Source of the DNA: Oscillospiraceae bacterium
GTDB taxonomy: Bacteria; Bacillota_A; Clostridia; Oscillospirales; Ruminococcaceae
Length of the DNA: 5,041 bases
Reading direction: 5' to 3'
NCBI GenBank assembly: GCA_017848205.1
Contig: JAGDDO010000414.1
Span: 1-5,041, forward strand
The stretch's first letter is position 1, and the number at the start of each line of letters is the position of its first letter. Of this stretch, positions 1 to 5,041 are shown one piece after another. The notes under the pieces are model-generated. The model was not told the DNA's origin, searched no databases, and saw nothing but the letters and a program-made list of their open reading frames with translations. The position numbers were made by a program, and so were the translations under genes.

Positions 1-2
1 CC

Positions 3-2366
3 TACAGCAATAAAGGTATTTCAGGCATGAACTCAGGACTTGACACTGAAAGTCTTGTCAAGTCAATGATGAGCGACATGCAGACAAAAATAGACAAGCA
101 GGAACAGCAGCAGAAAGTTCTTGAAATGAAGCAGGATCAGTATCGTGAGGTTGTTGACAAGATCAATGATTTCCGGGGAAAATATTTTTCGGTTACCGGT
201 GAGAAATCTCTCGCTCTTACTTCCAGCTTCAAGAGTACAACTACTGAAAGTACATCTTCTGCAGTAAAGGCAGTCTCAACAGCAGATGCAGTTGAGGGAA
301 GCTTTGATGTTGAAGTACAGCAGCTTGCTTCTAAGGCTAAGTTTACAAGTAAAACCAGTGCCAGCGGTAATATGGAAGTTAAAGTTGGCGGAGATCTTAT
401 GTCAGCTTCTGCTACTAAAATGACTATCAATGTCGGGGGTACAGACATTGAAGTTGATATCAGCGGTTGTGCATCGGCAAGTGATATGGCCGACAAGATC
501 AACAAGGGTATAACAACATACAACAGACAGAATTCATCATCTGCTGTTGATGTAACAGTTTCAGTTGGTTCAGACGGAAAGCTTAAGTTCTCGGGAACAG
601 GCGATTCAACAGATATCACAGTAAACGGAAACGGTGCGACGGTAAAAAATGCTTCCGTTACTTCAGGTAAATTTGACAAGTCAAAGCTTTCCGATGAAGC
701 GAAGGATTATAAATTCAAATTAAACGGAGAAGAAGTTACTGTAAGTCTCAGCAAAAATGATTCTGATGAAGATATTCTTTCGAAGATCAATGCTCAGGTT
801 TCAGGAAAAGGCGTAACAGTATCCTATGACGGAACCGGAGACGATAAAAAGCTTAAGTTTACAGGTAACTCTGACGTTGAAAAGATCACCGTTGAAGCTT
901 CTTCAGAAGACGGACACGGAAATGATTTTAAAACTCTTGGTTTCAGCAGCAAGCAGGAAGGTTCAAGAACTTCTGAAGTTACAGCTGATGTTCCGGAGAT
1001 CGAATCAAAGGGTAAGCTGAATATAACATTCAACGGTGTCACAAAGGACATCTCACTGACGTCAACAGATACAGCTGACAGTTTCAGTGAAAAGCTTTTC
1101 CAGGCCTTCGGATCTGGTATCCATTTTGATGCAGACAGCGGCGAGATCACAGCCGGTACCGGAAAGAACATAAAGATAAAGGGTGACGAAAGTGCCCTTG
1201 AGTTCATCGGTATGGATTCAAAGGGTGCGACCAACCAGCTTGATACATCAATGACACTTAAAGAGCTTTACGGATATAGCGATTCTGACAATATCGAGTT
1301 CACAATAAACGGAACGAACTTCTCGTTCACAGGGGATACAAAGCTTTCCGACATGATGACGGAAGTAAACGAGAGCCGTGCAGGTGTTACTATCACCTAC
1401 AATTCTCTTAATGACAAGTTTAGCATTACCGGACAGGAAACAGGATCATCATCTTCTATTACAGCGAGTGATACAACTGCTAATGGTGTACTTAAAAAAA
1501 TGTTTGGCGTATCGTCAATAGATCCTGAGCAGTATGAAGAAGCAAAAGGAAAAGATGCAATTGCAATAATTGACGGTGAAAAAGTAGAGTATTCCGGCAA
1601 TGATCTTACATACAACGGCATCAATCTTACACTCAAGAATGTTACAAACGGTCCTGTAAACATTGAGACCACAAACGATAATGACAAAGTGCTTGATAAC
1701 ATAGTATCATTCGTTGAAGACTACAATGCACTTATCAAAGACCTTAATGACAGAACTCATGAAAAGGCTGAATACAAGCAGTACATGCCTCTTACTGATG
1801 CACAGAAGGATGAAATGACTGAAAGTGAGATCAAGAAGTGGGAGGAAAAGACCAACAAGGGCCTTTTAAGCGGAGACAATGATATTTCAAGTTTCCTCAA
1901 TGAAATGCGTACAGTTCTCTATACTAAGGTAGGAGACAAGAAGCTTCTTTCCGAGATAGGAATAGAATCAAGCAGTGACTGGAAAGACTACGGCAAGCTT
2001 ACGATCAACAAGGACAAGCTCAAGGATGCTATCCAGAACGATGCCAAGGGCGTTGCTGATATATTCACAGGCTCAAACGGCATAGCCTCAAGACTTGACA
2101 GCGCATGCAAGAAGGCAGCCAATACTTCTTCCGGTTCGCCTGGTTCACTTGTATCACTTGCCGGACTCAAGGGCAAGGCTACTGAAAAGAACAATACTAT
2201 AAGCAAGCGTATCGATACTATCAAGGAAACTATCAAAAAGCTCAAGGAACAGTATGACTCCAGAAAGGAAAGACTGTGGAAGCAGTTCAACTCGATGGAA
2301 TCGGCTCTTGGAAATATGAATTCAACAGCAAATTACTTCGCATCAATGATAGGCGGAGGATTCTGA
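3..2366 (+). CDS. fliD: Flagellar filament cap protein FliD (HAP2), 5'-partial, enlarged
   Basis: FliD caps the growing flagellum tip outside the cell and helps exported flagellin fold into the filament. The frame is open from base 3, and its first residues (YSNKGISG before the Met at 27) already belong to the conserved FliD N-terminus. The Met at 27 is therefore internal and the true start lies upstream of the window. Numbering from that Met: residues 1-60 are the N-terminal coiled-coil D0 segment (SGLDTESLVKSMM), about 80-110 the conserved FDVEVQQLASKAKF strand region, about 130-480 a series of repeated beta modules, and 509-549 the usual hook-IN-like motif (AIAIIDGEKVEYSG). Residues 550-779 are the C-terminal FliD domain (VSFVEDYNALIKDLNDR, MPLTDAQKDEM, LSEIGIES, KERLWKQFNSMESALGNMNS). 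At 787 or more residues it is far longer than the roughly 450-550 usual for FliD. It ends in tandem stops, TGA then TAA. fliS follows after 84 bp. Identification is secure; the exact start is not visible. Confidence 0.97.
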   Translation, partial: YSNKGISGMNSGLDTESLVKSMMSDMQTKIDKQEQQQKVLEMKQDQYREVVDKINDFRGKYFSVTGEKSLALTSSFKSTTTESTSSAVKAVSTADAVEGSFDVEVQQLASKAKFTSKTSASGNMEVKVGGDLMSASATKMTINVGGTDIEVDISGCASASDMADKINKGITTYNRQNSSSAVDVTVSVGSDGKLKFSGTGDSTDITVNGNGATVKNASVTSGKFDKSKLSDEAKDYKFKLNGEEVTVSLSKNDSDEDILSKINAQVSGKGVTVSYDGTGDDKKLKFTGNSDVEKITVEASSEDGHGNDFKTLGFSSKQEGSRTSEVTADVPEIESKGKLNITFNGVTKDISLTSTDTADSFSEKLFQAFGSGIHFDADSGEITAGTGKNIKIKGDESALEFIGMDSKGATNQLDTSMTLKELYGYSDSDNIEFTINGTNFSFTGDTKLSDMMTEVNESRAGVTITYNSLNDKFSITGQETGSSSSITASDTTANGVLKKMFGVSSIDPEQYEEAKGKDAIAIIDGEKVEYSGNDLTYNGINLTLKNVTNGPVNIETTNDNDKVLDNIVSFVEDYNALIKDLNDRTHEKAEYKQYMPLTDAQKDEMTESEIKKWEEKTNKGLLSGDNDISSFLNEMRTVLYTKVGDKKLLSEIGIESSSDWKDYGKLTINKDKLKDAIQNDAKGVADIFTGSNGIASRLDSACKKAANTSSGSPGSLVSLAGLKGKATEKNNTISKRIDTIKETIKKLKEQYDSRKERLWKQFNSMESALGNMNSTANYFASMIGGGF
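417..1466 (+). repeat. Four diverged tandem beta modules inside FliD
   Basis: Four segments of about 60-70 residues share one pattern: a strand with a central G (often NG), a second strand, a helix ending in a KIN-like motif, a strand of the type GVTVSY, then a KLKF-like strand before TG. They lie at about 417-623 (INVGGTDIEV, MADKIN, KLKFSG), 705-896 (KLNGEEVTVS, ILSKIN, KLKFTG), 1014-1211 (ITFNGVTKDI, FSEKLF, IKIKG) and 1290-1466 (FTINGTNFSF, MMTEVN, FSITG). The first two keep an identical 12-mer, AAAGCTTAAGTT, at 578-589 and 848-859, in the same frame and exactly 90 codons apart. The pattern resembles the flagellin hook IN motif of FliD and hook-associated proteins. That assignment rests on motif reading; the repeat relation is seen directly, weakest for the third copy. 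Confidence 0.7.
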
Positions 2367-2377
2367 TAACAACATCG

Positions 2378-2408
2378 GTGAATGCCTGATGATCCATCCG
2401 GTATTCAC
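2378..2408 (+). promoter_or_regulatory. Long hairpin in the fliD-fliS intergenic RNA
   Basis: The arm GTGAATGCC (2378-2386) pairs with GGTATTCAC (2400-2408) over 9 bp with one G-U pair. Inside, GATG (2388-2391) pairs with CATC (2395-2398) around a 3-nt loop, separated from the outer stem by one T/C mismatch. Total: 13 paired positions in 31 nt. The sequence that follows has no U tract, so it does not look like an intrinsic terminator. It starts 11 bases after the fliD stop and ends 26 bases before the fliS ribosome binding site, which it does not cover. Possible roles, all inferred: mRNA stabilisation, an RNase processing point, or a protein-binding site. Confidence 0.6.
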
Positions 2409-2434
2409 AGTAACAACACTATTTAATCTACCCG

Positions 2435-2443
2435 AAAGGAGAA
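2435..2443 (+). promoter_or_regulatory. Ribosome binding site of fliS
   Basis: AAAGGAGAA lies with its GGAG core about 9 nt before the fliS ATG. It is a strong Shine-Dalgarno match and fixes the start at 2451. It gives fliS its own translation initiation after the 84-bp gap from fliD. Confidence 0.85.
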
Positions 2444-2450
2444 GTCTTCT

Positions 2451-2831
2451 ATGGCTGCTTCAAATCCATATAACAATTACAAAGAACAGGCAATAATGAC
2501 CATGACACCGGGAGAGCTTATAATAGTTCTTTACGAGGAATGCATAAAAATGCTCAATCACGCTGTCTTCTATATTGAAGAGAAGAACGACCCGGATGAA
2601 GCTGACAAGGCTATCAGAAAGGCGCAGAGAATAATCCACTACCTTGACGGCATTCTCGATTACAAGTATGAAATATCGTCAAATCTTCACATGCTTTACG
2701 ATTACTTTATAAGAACTCTTGTTCAGGCGAATATCCGCAAGCGTGTCGAGGTATTAAAGCCGATCATCCCGATGCTTTCAGAACTGAAGGATTCATTCCA
2801 GCAGGCTGAAAAGAAAGTACACATGAAATAA
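2451..2831 (+). CDS. fliS: Flagellar export chaperone FliS
   Basis: FliS is a small cytoplasmic four-helix protein that binds the C-terminus of unpolymerised flagellin, keeps it from assembling early, and delivers it to the flagellar export gate. The 126-residue product is close to the usual length (about 125-135). It shows the family landmarks in order: NPYNNYKEQAIMTMTPGEL at 5-23, the LIIVLYEECIKMLNHA helix at 23-38, IRKAQRIIHYLDGILDY at 55-71, and the NLHMLYDYFIRTLVQANI helix at 78-95. The ending ELKDSFQQAEKK has Phe where many FliS proteins have Trp. The ATG has an ideal ribosome binding site. It follows fliD, a very common arrangement (fliD-fliS), and is closed by an intrinsic terminator 10 bases after its stop. 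No separate promoter could be recognised in front of it, so it is probably transcribed with fliD. Confidence 0.96.
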   Translation: MAASNPYNNYKEQAIMTMTPGELIIVLYEECIKMLNHAVFYIEEKNDPDEADKAIRKAQRIIHYLDGILDYKYEISSNLHMLYDYFIRTLVQANIRKRVEVLKPIIPMLSELKDSFQQAEKKVHMK

Positions 2832-2840
2832 CCTGTTGAG

Positions 2841-2868
2841 CACCCTGGCCGAAAGGTCAGGGTGTTTT
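2841..2868 (+). terminator. Rho-independent terminator after fliS
   Basis: The arm CACCCTGGCC (2841-2850) pairs with GGTCAGGGTG (2855-2864), 10 bp with one G-U pair, closed by a GAAA tetraloop of the stable GNRA type and followed directly by TTTTGTGT. It begins 10 bases after the fliS stop and separates the flagellar unit from the next operon. Confidence 0.93.
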
Positions 2869-2905
2869 GTGTAAACTTCGTAAATACGACGTTCAGGCCC
2901 TTAAC

Positions 2906-2934
2906 TTGCATAAAAAAAGGTTTTGTGGTAAAAT
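2906..2934 (+). promoter_or_regulatory. Sigma-A-type promoter with extended -10
   Basis: The -35 box TTGCAT (2906-2911), a 17-bp spacer and the -10 box TAAAAT (2929-2934) fit the vegetative consensus, each with one mismatch. TG at 2926-2927, one base before the -10, forms an extended -10 element. The spacer contains a run of seven A. Transcription would be expected to start near 2941, giving a leader of only about 23 nt before the ATG at 2964. It lies downstream of the fliS terminator and would drive the PPase/Nudix-like gene, nth and possibly the lysozyme gene. Confidence 0.8.
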
Positions 2935-2953
2935 AAGAAAGTATACAATTGAC

Positions 2954-2960
2954 AGGAAGG
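2954..2960 (+). promoter_or_regulatory. Ribosome binding site deciding the start at 2964
   Basis: AGGAAGG sits 3 nt (from its last G) or 6 nt (from its AGGA part) before ATG 2964. An in-frame TTG at 2949 lies upstream of this site and would make it part of the coding region, so TTG is unlikely. An in-frame GTG at 2970 would have a 9-nt spacing and remains a minor alternative. Confidence 0.7.
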
Positions 2961-2963
2961 ATA

Positions 2964-3740
2964 ATGGGTGTGACAAATAACCGTAATTCTCTGCTTGGAA
3001 GAGACGCTGACATTACTGTTGACAGGCAGCAGGGCATGAGGAACGTCGGACGCAAGAGCATGAGCTATCTTGTGAAGATGGGTTTCTTTACTGCTGAAAA
3101 GGATCTCCCCAGACAGGAAAGGCACATGATCTATATAATGGGTGCTGAAGATGTCTCCGAAGACTTCAGAGGGAAGATACTTGCCATTATAAAGCGCCCT
3201 GCTAAAGAGCGGCTTCTTTTTGTTGCTGCTCCCGAAGGAAAACTCTACTGTGAGCAGCAGATACGTGAATGTCTCGGCTTCTACGAAAGACAGTATAAGT
3301 CTGATTTTGAATTTTTCATGACCATAGTCTGCGGAATGATACTTGTAAAGGACTACGGTGACAGGATCAGGTTTCTTTTAGCCGAGGACAAAAAAACAAA
3401 GAAAGTCAGCTTTATAAAGGACGTCATAAACTACGGCGAGTCTGAAAAACAGGCTTCCGTCCGTGTAGTAAATTACTACACCGGAATAAAGCCGGACGTT
3501 GATGATTTCAAAACTGAATACACCCTTGGAACTCCTGAAGGAAAAAAGCAGAAGACAATAATGTATTTCGGAACATACACAGAAAGAAAACTCAGAATTC
3601 CGGAGGACTGCAGTTTCCGGACTGTTAATCTTGAATTTGATCAGGCTATAAGAAGCCTTGACGATCCGCAGGAGAGGATCCTGCTGATGGAGGCAAAAGA
3701 ACATTATGACAAAAAAAGAAAAGGCAGTTCTGGTATGTGA
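2964..3740 (+). CDS. Pyrophosphatase-like/Nudix-like fusion protein, probable double pseudoenzyme
   Basis: The 258-residue product has no signal peptide or membrane segment and is likely cytoplasmic. Residues about 10-116 follow the small inorganic pyrophosphatase type known from Clostridia. DADITVDRQQG matches the TVTVDRPLG strand, YLVKMGFF (35-42) stands where YPVNYGY is expected, IYIMG precedes FRGKILAIIKR (68-78), and VAAPEG (87-92) and the helix to YKSDFE match the family's end. The metal-binding DGEEQD-type motif reads about RQERHM (50-55), without aspartates. Residues about 117-250 look like a Nudix domain: VCGMILVKDYGDRIRFLLAE, then a Nudix box at 153-175, then FDQAIRSL and a C-terminal helix. 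The box keeps E159, R167 and G174 (GESEKQASVR, TGI), but the catalytic REuxEE reads RVVNYY (167-172). The family reading is from memory of motifs. Loss of activity in both halves is inferred; a binding or regulatory role is possible. It is the first gene after the promoter and its end overlaps nth by 35 bases. Confidence 0.72.
   Translation: MGVTNNRNSLLGRDADITVDRQQGMRNVGRKSMSYLVKMGFFTAEKDLPRQERHMIYIMGAEDVSEDFRGKILAIIKRPAKERLLFVAAPEGKLYCEQQIRECLGFYERQYKSDFEFFMTIVCGMILVKDYGDRIRFLLAEDKKTKKVSFIKDVINYGESEKQASVRVVNYYTGIKPDVDDFKTEYTLGTPEGKKQKTIMYFGTYTERKLRIPEDCSFRTVNLEFDQAIRSLDDPQERILLMEAKEHYDKKRKGSSGM
3689..3693 (+). promoter_or_regulatory. Ribosome binding site of nth inside the upstream gene
   Basis: GGAGG lies 12 nt before ATG 3706, still within the coding region of the PPase/Nudix-like gene. 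The spacing is longer than ideal. Together with the 35-base overlap of the two genes this suggests nth translation partly depends on ribosomes finishing the upstream gene. Confidence 0.6.
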
Positions 3741-4350
3741 GCGGCTTAAGGAGAAATATCCTGAAGCTGTCTGTTCACTCGTTTACGACAAACCATACGA
3801 ACTGCTTATCGCAACCAGGCTTTCGGCACAGTGTACCGATGCCCGTGTAAATATAGTCACGAAAGATCTGTTTGCAAAATATCCTACGCTGCAGAGCTTT
3901 GCAGACGCTTCCTTAACTGAACTTGAGGAAATAGTAAAGCCATGCGGCTTCTACCGGAACAAGGCGAAGAGTATAAAGGAAATGGCCGCACTGATCATTT
4001 CCGACCATAACAGCGAAGTACCTGATACAATGGAAAAACTCACTTCGCTTCCGGGCGTGGGACGCAAAACAGCAAACCTCATTCTCGGTGATGTATACGG
4101 GAAGCCTGCCATAGTTACTGATACGCACTGCATCAGAATAACGGGAAGGCTCGGACTTACAAACAACACCGAACCGCATAAAGTCGAAAATGATCTGAGA
4201 AAGATCGTTCCTGCAGCTGAAGGATCAGATCTTTGCCACCGCCTTGTGTTTTTCGGACGTGAGATCTGCCGGGCAAGGAAACCGCTCTGCGGTGAATGCT
4301 GCCTTTCGGATATATGCAGATCCTGCAAAAAAGAAGCAGGAGCTGAGTAA
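3706..4350 (+). CDS. nth: Endonuclease III (DNA glycosylase/AP lyase)
   Basis: Endonuclease III removes oxidised pyrimidines from DNA and cuts the strand at the resulting abasic site, the first steps of base excision repair. The 214-residue length matches the E. coli enzyme (211). ELLIATRLSAQCTDARVN (32-49) is the family's N-terminal helix motif. The helix-hairpin-helix is LTSLPGVGRKTANLIL (112-127) and carries the catalytic lysine K121. D139 in IVTDTHCIRITGRLGL is the conserved catalytic aspartate. C188, C195, C198 and C204 form the C-x6-C-x2-C-x5-C pattern of the 4Fe-4S cluster loop. All key residues are present, so the enzyme should be active. MutY is unlikely: there is no C-terminal 8-oxoG recognition domain. 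The gene starts inside the end of the PPase/Nudix-like gene and is probably cotranscribed with it. Confidence 0.97.
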   Translation: MTKKEKAVLVCERLKEKYPEAVCSLVYDKPYELLIATRLSAQCTDARVNIVTKDLFAKYPTLQSFADASLTELEEIVKPCGFYRNKAKSIKEMAALIISDHNSEVPDTMEKLTSLPGVGRKTANLILGDVYGKPAIVTDTHCIRITGRLGLTNNTEPHKVENDLRKIVPAAEGSDLCHRLVFFGREICRARKPLCGECCLSDICRSCKKEAGAE

Positions 4351-4378
4351 AAGATCCATTTCCGGTAACAGGCTGATC

Positions 4379-4383
4379 GGAGG
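4379..4383 (+). promoter_or_regulatory. Ribosome binding site of the lysozyme gene
   Basis: GGAGG with 7 nt to ATG 4391 is an ideal site and fixes the start of the gene that runs off the window. Confidence 0.85.
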
Positions 4384-4390
4384 AAAGTAA

Positions 4391-5041
4391 ATGAAAAGAA
4401 AATGTATGAGTCTGCTTCTTGCTTTTGCAGTTGCAGGTTCAGAACTTTTTTCGGAAGTTTATTTAAAAGATAATTACAGTGTTGTCTGTTCAGCAGCTTC
4501 ATATCAGATAAGCGAGAACGGACTTGCTCTTATTAAGAGTTTTGAAGGATTTACGCAGTATGCCCAGTGGGATTACCATCAGTGGTCGATAGGCTACGGC
4601 ACGGGTGTAAACAAGGATGACTATCCGGACGGCATTACCGAAGCCGAGGCTGACAGACTGCTTCGCGAGGTGGTCGTTGTCTACGAGAAATTCGTGCGTA
4701 ATTTTCTTGACAAGTACGGCCTTTCAGTGACCCAGAACCAGTACGATGCACTTGTAAGCTTTACGTACAATATGGGCAATGTCTGGAACAATACATCTGA
4801 GGTCACCATAAGGACATACCTTATAAACGGCATCGAAAACTATACACCTGAACAGATAACCGCTGCATTCAAGCTCTGGTGCAAGGCCGGAGGAGAAGTG
4901 CTTCCGGGGCTGGTACGCAGGCGAGAGGAAGAAGCAGCGCTTTTCCTTTCGGGTGTTGACTATTCGGTGAATGAAAAGGGTGAAAAGTGGAGAGTGACAT
5001 CCTCGACCGGGATCCGTCTCAGGAAGGATGCTAATACTGAC
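4391..5041 (+). CDS. Secreted GH24 lysozyme (muramidase) with start of an SH3b-like domain, 3'-partial
   Basis: GH24 lysozymes cut the MurNAc-GlcNAc bond of peptidoglycan. The 217 visible residues start with a signal-peptide-like segment: MKRK, then the hydrophobic run CMSLLLAFAVAG, with a possible cleavage near VCSAAS at 32-37. The catalytic domain spans about 38-188. LIKSFEG carries the catalytic Glu E52. D61 (WDYHQWSIGYGTG) sits nine residues later, as in T4 lysozyme, and S66 stands near the position of its Thr. QNQYDALVSFTYNMGN (115-130) and LPGLVRRREEEAALFLSG (171-188) are typical of phage-type GH24 enzymes. From about 195, GEKWRVTSSTGIRLRKDANT looks like the first strands of an SH3b wall-binding domain. 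The gene stays open to the last base. It begins 40 bp after nth with no terminator between, so it may belong to that operon. The signal sequence favours a cellular wall-remodelling or bacteriolytic enzyme over a phage endolysin, since no other phage genes are visible. Confidence 0.9.
   Translation, partial: MKRKCMSLLLAFAVAGSELFSEVYLKDNYSVVCSAASYQISENGLALIKSFEGFTQYAQWDYHQWSIGYGTGVNKDDYPDGITEAEADRLLREVVVVYEKFVRNFLDKYGLSVTQNQYDALVSFTYNMGNVWNNTSEVTIRTYLINGIENYTPEQITAAFKLWCKAGGEVLPGLVRRREEEAALFLSGVDYSVNEKGEKWRVTSSTGIRLRKDANTD

Noticed and set aside
27..29. ATG as the true start of fliD
   Set aside because: The residues before it (YSNKGISG) already match the conserved FliD N-terminus and the frame is open to the window edge, so this Met is internal.
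137..679. Long minus-strand open frame opposite fliD, with similar ones at 824-1234, 1397-1702 and 1988-2290
   Set aside because: They are mirror frames of a clearly coding region, with no ribosome binding site or recognisable domain.
826..1020. Short + strand frame within fliD
   Set aside because: It is an out-of-frame shadow of the FliD coding sequence with no start signals.
2378..2408. Hairpin read as a terminator between fliD and fliS
   Set aside because: No U tract follows the stem; the next bases are AGTAACAACA.
2949..2951. TTG start for the PPase/Nudix-like gene
   Set aside because: It lies upstream of the AGGAAGG site that fits ATG 2964, and the added residues match nothing in the family.
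3951..4502. Minus-strand frame opposite nth and the lysozyme start, and others at 2723-3125, 3378-3704 and 3913-4179
   Set aside because: All lie opposite genes with strong family motifs on the + strand and show no start signals or domains.
1..5041. CRISPR array, tRNA or rRNA gene, insertion sequence or attachment site
   Set aside because: No regularly spaced direct repeats, tRNA-like cloverleaf, transposase frame or flanking duplications were seen in the window.

Overview
The window looks like chromosomal DNA of a motile, low-to-moderate GC Gram-positive anaerobe of the class Clostridia, possibly an Oscillospiraceae/Ruminococcus-type or Lachnospiraceae bacterium. The basis is the clostridial style of FliD and FliS, strong AGGAGG-type ribosome binding sites, a Clostridia-type pyrophosphatase-like domain, and a secreted GH24 lysozyme that runs into an SH3-like segment. 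No sequence search was possible, so the genus is a guess. All five genes are on the + strand and nothing in the window indicates a mobile element.

Left part (1-2868): the end of a flagellar cluster. It holds a very large FliD filament cap gene whose true start lies before base 1. An 84-bp gap containing a long hairpin without a U tract follows, then fliS, the flagellin export chaperone. A clear intrinsic terminator with a GAAA tetraloop ends the unit.

Middle part (2869-4350): a new transcription unit begins at a well-formed sigma-A-type promoter with an extended -10 element. Its first gene encodes a 258-residue protein that I read as a fusion of two phosphohydrolase-like domains. The N-terminal half matches the Clostridia-type inorganic pyrophosphatase and the C-terminal half a Nudix domain. 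In both halves the metal-binding acidic residues appear to have been replaced, so the protein looks like a double pseudoenzyme. It overlaps the next gene, nth (endonuclease III, with catalytic Lys and Asp and the 4Fe-4S cysteines intact), by 35 bases.

Right part (4351-5041): 40 bp after nth, with no visible terminator, starts a secreted GH24 muramidase followed by the beginning of an SH3b-like segment. The gene runs off the window.

The most unusual items are the doubly degenerate PPase-Nudix fusion coupled to a DNA-repair gene, the internal module expansion of FliD, and the unexplained hairpin between fliD and fliS.
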